From Hypericibacter adhaerens (GTDB taxonomy: Bacteria; Pseudomonadota; Alphaproteobacteria; Dongiales; Dongiaceae): DNA of 64,000 nucleotides. This document shows positions 59,611 to 64,000 of the stretch, piece by piece. How positions within the stretch are numbered: position 1 is the stretch's first letter; every line of letters starts with the position of its first letter. The stretch lies in the NCBI RefSeq assembly GCF_008728835.1, contig NZ_CP042582.1, positions 1,798,001-1,862,000 of the forward strand, in the 5' to 3' direction. The translations under genes and the position numbers were made by a program. The notes beneath the pieces were generated by a model. The model had not been told where the DNA came from and did not search any database. It saw only the letters and a program-made list of their open reading frames with translations.

Positions 59611-62031
59611 ATGAAGTCGCATGCGAGAGTGGTGGTTGTCGGCGGCGGCGTGATGGGGGTGGGGCTGCTCTATCACCTGGCGCTGGAAGGCTGGACCGAC
59701 ATCGTGCTGGTGGAGAAGGGCGAGCTGACCTCGGGCTCGACCTGGCATGCGGCGGGTCAATGCCCGCATTTCAACGGCTCGCTCAACATGACCAAGGTGC
59801 ATGTCTATGGCACCCAGCTCTATCCGCAGCTCGAGAAGCTGACGGGGCAGGCGGTGAGCTGGCACGGCTGCGGCGGCCTGCGTATCGCCACCACCGACGA
59901 GGAGGTGAACTGGCTGAAGCAGGTCTATGGCCTCTCCAAGCTCGCGAACTACGAGGCCCATATCATCGGGCCCGACGAGATCAAGCAGTATCACCCCTTC
60001 CTCAACACCGACGGCATCAAGGCCGCCTTCCTGACCGTCACCGACGGCCATGTGGCGCCGGCCGACATCACTAACGCCATGGCGGCGGGTGCCCGCAAGC
60101 TCGGCGCCGAGATCTATCGCCGCACGCTCGTCACCGACATCAAGCTCCTGAAGACCGGCGAGTGGCAGGTCGTCACCGACAAGGGCAACATCACCTGCGA
60201 GCATGTGGTGAACTCGGCCGGCTCCTACTGCGACGTGGTCGGGTCCTGGACCGGCCATAACGTGCCGATCGCCAATATGCTGCATCACTACATGATCACC
60301 GAGCCGCTCGCGGCGCTGATCGAGCTCGAGAAGGAGCTGCCGGTGGTGCGCGATCCCTATTCGCACGCTTACTTGCGCGAGGAGACCAACGGCATCCTGG
60401 TCGGGCCTTACGAGACGGCGACCGCCCATGTCTGCTGGGACGGCAAGCCGCCGGCCTGGGATTTCGAGAGCGAGCTGGTGCCGCCCGAGCTCGATCGCCT
60501 GACGCCCTGGCTGGAGAAGGCCGCCGAGCGCTTCCCGTTGTTCGGCGAATCCGGCCTCAAGAACATCATCTCCGGCGCCATCACCCACACGCCCGACGGC
60601 GTCTATCTCTCGGGCCCGGCGCACGGCCCGAAGAACTACTGGATGCATTGCGGCGCCTCGATCGGCATCTGCCAGGGCGGCGGTGCCGGCAAATACCTGG
60701 CGCAGTGGATGGTGCATGGCCAGGCCGAGATCAATATGCGCGAGTTCGATCCGCGCCGCTTCGGCAACTGGGCGACCAAGGACTACACCACCGAGGTCTC
60801 GATCGCCGACTACCACCACATGTACTACTGCTACAAGCCGGCCGAGCAGCACCAGGTCGGCCGGGGCCTGCGCAAATCCGCGATCCACGACAAGCTCGCG
60901 GCCGCGGGCGCGCAGTTCAGCCAGATCTTCGGCTGGGAGCGCGCACGCTGGTACGACAAGACCGGCAAGGGCGAGGCCTATTCCTTCAAGCGCTCCAACT
61001 GGTGGGACGCGGTCAAGGCCGAGTGCAAGGCGGTGCGCGAGCGCGTCGGCCTGATGGACCTCTCGACCTTCGCCAAGTTCGACGTGAAGGGCCCGGATGC
61101 CTACGCCTTCCTCGAGCGGATCTGCGCCAACCGGATTCCCGCCAAGGATGGCGGCATCATGCTGGGCCATCTCCTCAACGAGAACGGCTTCATCGAGAGC
61201 GAGATCACGGTCACCCGGCTCGCGGCCGACCATTTCTACGTGCTCTCGGCCGCAGCGGCGCAGCTCTACGACATGGACCAGCTGTGCTGGCGCCTGAAGC
61301 AAGGCGAGCGCGTCACCATCGCCGACGTCACGGACGATTTCGGCGTGCTGGTGCTGGCGGGACCGAAGGCGCGCGACGTGCTGGCGGCCTGCACCAAGGC
61401 CGATCTCACCAACGCTTCCTTCCGCTGGCTGACAGGCAAGGAGATCGAGGTCGCGGGCGTGAAGGGCGTGCGCAGCTTGCGCGTCAACTATGTCGGCGAG
61501 CTGGGCTGGGAGCTCCATGTGCCGATGAAGCAGCTTCCCACCGTGTTCGACGCGGTCATGAAGGCGGGGGCGCCGCACGGCATCCAGCTCTTCGGCACCT
61601 ACGCGATGAACTCGCTGCGGATGGAGAAGGCCTATCGCGGCTGGGGCTCGGAGCTCACCAACGAGGTCACGCTCGTCGAGGGCGACATGGAGCGTTTCGT
61701 CAATCTCGACAAGGACTTCATCGGCAAGGCCGCGACCCAGCGCTCGAAGCAGCAGGGTGCCCGCATCAAGCTCGTCTATATGACCGTCGAGGCCGGGAAT
61801 AACGACTGCTACGGCAACGAGCCCATCTATCAGGGCGACAAGCTGGTCGGCATCACCACCGGCGGCGCCTATGGCCACGCGATCGGCAAGTCGCTGACCT
61901 TCGCCTATGTCGATCCCAAGCTCGCGCGCGACGGCGAAGCCTTCGAGATCCTGATGATGGGCGAGCGTCACAAAGCGCAGATCGCGCCCCAGCCCGCCTG
62001 GGACCCGAAGAACGAGCGGCTGCGTGGGTAG
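59611..62031 (+). CDS. dimethylglycine dehydrogenase-type FAD/folate enzyme
   Basis: 806 residues. N-terminal DAO domain: VVVVGGGVMGVGLLYHLALEGW, then TSGSTWHAAGQ where His46 matches the covalent FAD attachment site of dimethylglycine/sarcosine dehydrogenases. C-terminal GcvT region from about 430: ERVGLMDLSTFAKFDVKGPDAYAFL, VNYVGELGWELHVP and a last domain with TTGGAYGHAIGKSLTFAYV. Oxidatively demethylates dimethylglycine to sarcosine, passing the methyl carbon to tetrahydrofolate; sarcosine dehydrogenase activity is the alternative. With soxBDAG it forms the lower betaine pathway. Start ATG at 59611 after GCAGGAG. Confidence 0.85.
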   Translation: MKSHARVVVVGGGVMGVGLLYHLALEGWTDIVLVEKGELTSGSTWHAAGQCPHFNGSLNMTKVHVYGTQLYPQLEKLTGQAVSWHGCGGLRIATTDEEVNWLKQVYGLSKLANYEAHIIGPDEIKQYHPFLNTDGIKAAFLTVTDGHVAPADITNAMAAGARKLGAEIYRRTLVTDIKLLKTGEWQVVTDKGNITCEHVVNSAGSYCDVVGSWTGHNVPIANMLHHYMITEPLAALIELEKELPVVRDPYSHAYLREETNGILVGPYETATAHVCWDGKPPAWDFESELVPPELDRLTPWLEKAAERFPLFGESGLKNIISGAITHTPDGVYLSGPAHGPKNYWMHCGASIGICQGGGAGKYLAQWMVHGQAEINMREFDPRRFGNWATKDYTTEVSIADYHHMYYCYKPAEQHQVGRGLRKSAIHDKLAAAGAQFSQIFGWERARWYDKTGKGEAYSFKRSNWWDAVKAECKAVRERVGLMDLSTFAKFDVKGPDAYAFLERICANRIPAKDGGIMLGHLLNENGFIESEITVTRLAADHFYVLSAAAAQLYDMDQLCWRLKQGERVTIADVTDDFGVLVLAGPKARDVLAACTKADLTNASFRWLTGKEIEVAGVKGVRSLRVNYVGELGWELHVPMKQLPTVFDAVMKAGAPHGIQLFGTYAMNSLRMEKAYRGWGSELTNEVTLVEGDMERFVNLDKDFIGKAATQRSKQQGARIKLVYMTVEAGNNDCYGNEPIYQGDKLVGITTGGAYGHAIGKSLTFAYVDPKLARDGEAFEILMMGERHKAQIAPQPAWDPKNERLRG

Positions 62032-62061
62032 GAGCAGCGATGCGGGAAACGCTCTCTATTC

Positions 62062-62141
62062 GTCATCCCCGCGAAAGCGGGGATCCAACTTCAAGCTAGG
62101 TGCGCTGGGTCGAGATGGATCCCCGCTTTCGCGGGGATGAC
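62062..62141. repeat. 80-bp dispersed palindromic element, copy 2
   Basis: Same ends as copy 1: GTCATCCCCGCGAAAGCGGG at 62062-62081 and ATCCCCGCTTTCGCGGGGAT plus GAC at 62119-62141. Identical length (80 bp) and a related centre. Lies between the convergent dimethylglycine dehydrogenase and HD-protein genes and may end both transcripts. Confidence 0.85.
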
Positions 62142-62209
62142 GATGGAGGGCGCGGGCAGAGTGTGTGATGACGTCGCGGCCTCGGCGCCGCGACGTCACC
62201 GGATGCGCG

Positions 62210-62773
62210 TCAGACCGCGAACGACCAGGGCTTCCGCCCGATGATGCGGCGGACCATCGGTTCGAAGGCCGAGAGCGGCATGTTCTCGTACTCCGGGTCG
62301 AAGGAGTTCTGGTCGTAATTGTGGCACCAGGCGGCGGTGCGCTCGAACAGCGGATGGCCGCGATACTGCTCGCGCGCATTGCGGTCGCCGCCCATATGGT
62401 GCCAGAAGTAGTAGCCCTGGAAGATGCCGTGATGCTTCACCAGCCAGTGATTGTCCTTGGAGATGTAGGGTTGGAGGATCGCGGCGGCGAGATCGGAATG
62501 GTTCTCCGGCGCCATGATGTCGCCGATATCGTGGAGGAGGGCGATCACCACCACCTCCTCATCCTCGCCGGCGCGAAAGGCGCGTGTGGCGGACTGGACC
62601 GAATGCTCGAAGCGGTCGATCTTGTAGCCCATCTTGTCGCCCGCCAGGCGCTGCAGCTGGCTCAGCAGCTCGCCCGGCAGATTCTGGTTGTGCTTCTGGT
62701 AGAGGCGGTCGAGAAGCTGATACTCCTCGTAGCTGCCATTCTCCATGCGGATGAAATCGACCGTCTCTTCCAT
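62210..62773 (-). CDS. HD-domain protein, probable PhnZ/MIOX-like diiron oxygenase
   Basis: 187 residues from the ATG at 62773 (GAGGGAGAG upstream); an ATG at 62797 is in frame but lacks a site. Predicted metal ligands in the PhnZ/TmpB order: His57 (FEHSVQ), His81-Asp82 (LLHDIGD), His92 (NHSDLAA), His114 or 115 (VKHHGIF) and Asp154 (HNYDQNSFDP). The His57 to His81 spacing of 24 equals PhnZ and the TmpB-like protein at 2469. It could instead be an HD phosphohydrolase. Convergent with the dimethylglycine dehydrogenase gene, 179 bp away, so a methylated-amine or related substrate is a reasonable guess. Confidence 0.72.
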   Translation of the reverse strand: MEETVDFIRMENGSYEEYQLLDRLYQKHNQNLPGELLSQLQRLAGDKMGYKIDRFEHSVQSATRAFRAGEDEEVVVIALLHDIGDIMAPENHSDLAAAILQPYISKDNHWLVKHHGIFQGYYFWHHMGGDRNAREQYRGHPLFERTAAWCHNYDQNSFDPEYENMPLSAFEPMVRRIIGRKPWSFAV

Positions 62774-62860
62774 CACCTGCTCTCCCTCGGGGGCCATGCA
62801 AACATCGTCCTCCCGGGGCCCGACGGGCGCGGGGGACGACCGACAACGGCCTAGCCTAGC

Positions 62861-63589
62861 ATGAGCGACCCCCGATTTTCCAAGACCCCTAATTGGTCCA
62901 AGAGCTTAGCCGCCGCGCTCGCTGCCCACGGCCTGATCCTCCGGGGTGGCTTCCAGCCGGCGGCCGAGGATGGGCTGCCGGCGCTGCCCGGGGACCGGCC
63001 GACGCGGCTGCTGATGCTGGTCGGCAATGCCGGTCCCGCCCTCTGGGCGGCCTTCAGTCGCGCGCCGGAGGCGGCCGATGGGGCGCCGCACCCGCTCAAT
63101 CGCTGGACGCGCCGGGTGGTGGAGACGGTGGCGGCCGAGTTCGGCGCCCGGGCCCTTTATCCCTTCGAAGCCAGCCCCGCCTGGCCGTTCCAGCGCTGGG
63201 CGCAATGGGCGGAGCCGGTCTTTCCCTCGCCCTTGGGCCTTCTGATTCATCCGGAATTCGGCCTCTGGCACGCCTATCGCGCGGCCCTGCTTTTCGCCGA
63301 GCCGCGCTCGCTGACGCCGCCCGCCCGGGCCAGCCATCCTTGCGAGATCTGCGCCGAGAAGCCCTGCCTCGCCGCCTGTCCGGTCGGGGCCTTCCAGCCG
63401 GGTGAGGGCGGGGTGCGCTACGACGTGGCGGCCTGCCTTAACCACATCGAAGCTCCTGCCGGGCATGATTGCCTGGAGGCCGGCTGCCGGGCGCGGCGGG
63501 CCTGTCCGGTCGGCGCCGAATGGCGTTCCGAACCGGCGCAGGCCGGGTTCCATATGCGCGCGTTCCTGCGCTCGGGCCGCGGCCATTGA
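62861..63589 (+). CDS. 4Fe-4S ferredoxin-type protein (QueG-like C-terminal part)
   Basis: 242 residues. Two cysteine clusters: HPCEICAEKPCLAACP (residues about 166-181), the classic C-x2-C-x3-C-x3-CP pattern with one extra spacing, and a later group AACLNHIE, HDCLEAGCRARRACPVG. The N-terminal 150 residues (LMLVGNAGPALWAAFSRAPEAADG, NRWTRRVVETVAAEFGA) resemble the ferredoxin-like proteins near vitamin B12-independent reductases. Cytoplasmic electron-transfer or reductase role likely; substrate unknown. Confidence 0.75.
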   Translation: MSDPRFSKTPNWSKSLAAALAAHGLILRGGFQPAAEDGLPALPGDRPTRLLMLVGNAGPALWAAFSRAPEAADGAPHPLNRWTRRVVETVAAEFGARALYPFEASPAWPFQRWAQWAEPVFPSPLGLLIHPEFGLWHAYRAALLFAEPRSLTPPARASHPCEICAEKPCLAACPVGAFQPGEGGVRYDVAACLNHIEAPAGHDCLEAGCRARRACPVGAEWRSEPAQAGFHMRAFLRSGRGH

Positions 63590-63695
63590 TGCGGCCGAGG
63601 ACACGGGCCCGGCGATTGACGACTCAGGGTCTGCGACCCCAGCATGGCGATCCTATGATCGGCCTTGCGGGGCATCGGGCGGCGAAGGGCGTAGG

Positions 63696-64000
63696 ATGAG
63701 CAATCGCATCGTGATGGTGGTGCATAGCGAGTGGCGTGAAAGACGGATCACCCCTCATCTCGCCAGCCACGGCTACCAGGTGGAATGTCGCTGCCCCGCC
63801 CAGGGCGAGCCTCTGCCGGACAATCTCGACGATTATGCGGGCGCCATCGTGCTCGGCGGCGTGCAGAGCGCCAACGACGCCGACAGCGTCGACTATATGC
63901 GCCAGGAGCTCGACTGGATCCGCCGCTGGGTCGAGGGAGGACGGCGCTATCTGGGCATCTGCCTCGGCGGCCAGCTGCTGGCCCGCGCCTTGGGCGCGAC
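63696..64000 (+). CDS. class I glutamine amidotransferase-like protein, truncated by the window end
   Basis: 101 codons visible from the ATG at 63696. Sequence IVMVVHSEWRERRITPHLASHGYQV, GAIVLGGVQSANDADSVDYM and the nucleophile elbow YLGICLGGQLLARALGA (Cys) are those of class I amidotransferases acting as stand-alone GMP synthase-like or gamma-glutamyl hydrolases. In betaine or polyamine gene clusters such proteins often act on gamma-glutamyl amines. The remainder lies beyond 64000. Confidence 0.8.
   Translation, partial: MSNRIVMVVHSEWRERRITPHLASHGYQVECRCPAQGEPLPDNLDDYAGAIVLGGVQSANDADSVDYMRQELDWIRRWVEGGRRYLGICLGGQLLARALGA

Overview
The window is GC-rich, densely packed bacterial chromosome. 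Gene content (BetI, heterotetrameric SoxBDAG sarcosine oxidase, Zur, ChoXWV-type choline uptake, ligase-associated helicase/PdeM repair genes) points to an alphaproteobacterium, probably a soil or host-associated relative of the Rhodospirillales/Hyphomicrobiales. The species cannot be named from this sequence alone. No rRNA, tRNA, prophage or CRISPR array was seen.

Layout. 0-4.5 kb: an IS110-family and an IS481-family insertion sequence, each sitting in a G/C-rich intergenic palindrome, flank a two-gene operon that looks like tmpA-tmpB (2-trimethylaminoethylphosphonate to glycine betaine). 4.5-15.9 kb: zur with a Zur box, a Tat-exported PhoX phosphatase with a PHO box, a DNA-repair operon (Lhr-type helicase, PdeM, photolyase), MTA/SAH nucleosidase, HIT protein, MFS exporter and adenine deaminase. 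15.9-24.4 kb: AhpD-like protein, choline dehydrogenase betA, nitronate monooxygenase, 5-formyl-THF cyclo-ligase, a GntR regulator divergent from a PotD-like binding protein plus creatininase-like gene, pirin, and betI. 24.6-31 kb: a SnoaL-GcvT/DmdA-like fusion with a stand-alone SnoaL paralogue, a LuxR regulator, a second orphan PotD-like binding protein, an SMP-30 protein and a DMT transporter. 31-39.7 kb: two quaternary-amine ABC transporters (proX-proV-fused double permease, then choX-choW-choV) and a HAD phosphatase. 39.8-46.5 kb: an accessory stretch of secreted proteins of unknown function (a tandem triplet, a tandem pair and singles), betaine-homocysteine methyltransferase, a GFA protein and an AT-richer orphan Imm53 immunity gene. 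46.5-52.6 kb: an MttB-family methyltransferase, a tandem array of three ~178-bp repeats, and a patatin-like protein. 52.6-62.8 kb: the soxBDAG operon divergent from a GlxA/GbdR-like activator, a dimethylglycine dehydrogenase and a PhnZ-like HD protein. The right end holds an Fe-S protein and a truncated glutamine amidotransferase.

How it fits together. The theme is quaternary ammonium and methylamine catabolism. Choline and betaines are imported by the two ABC systems. BetA (under BetI) starts oxidation to glycine betaine, and TmpAB would make glycine betaine from a phosphonate. Betaine-homocysteine methyltransferase, or the MttB homologue, removes the first methyl group; dimethylglycine dehydrogenase and SoxBDAG remove the next two to give glycine, feeding one-carbon units to tetrahydrofolate, where the 5-formyl-THF cyclo-ligase belongs. 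betB, a corrinoid protein for MttB, and permeases for the two PotD-like proteins are not in the window.
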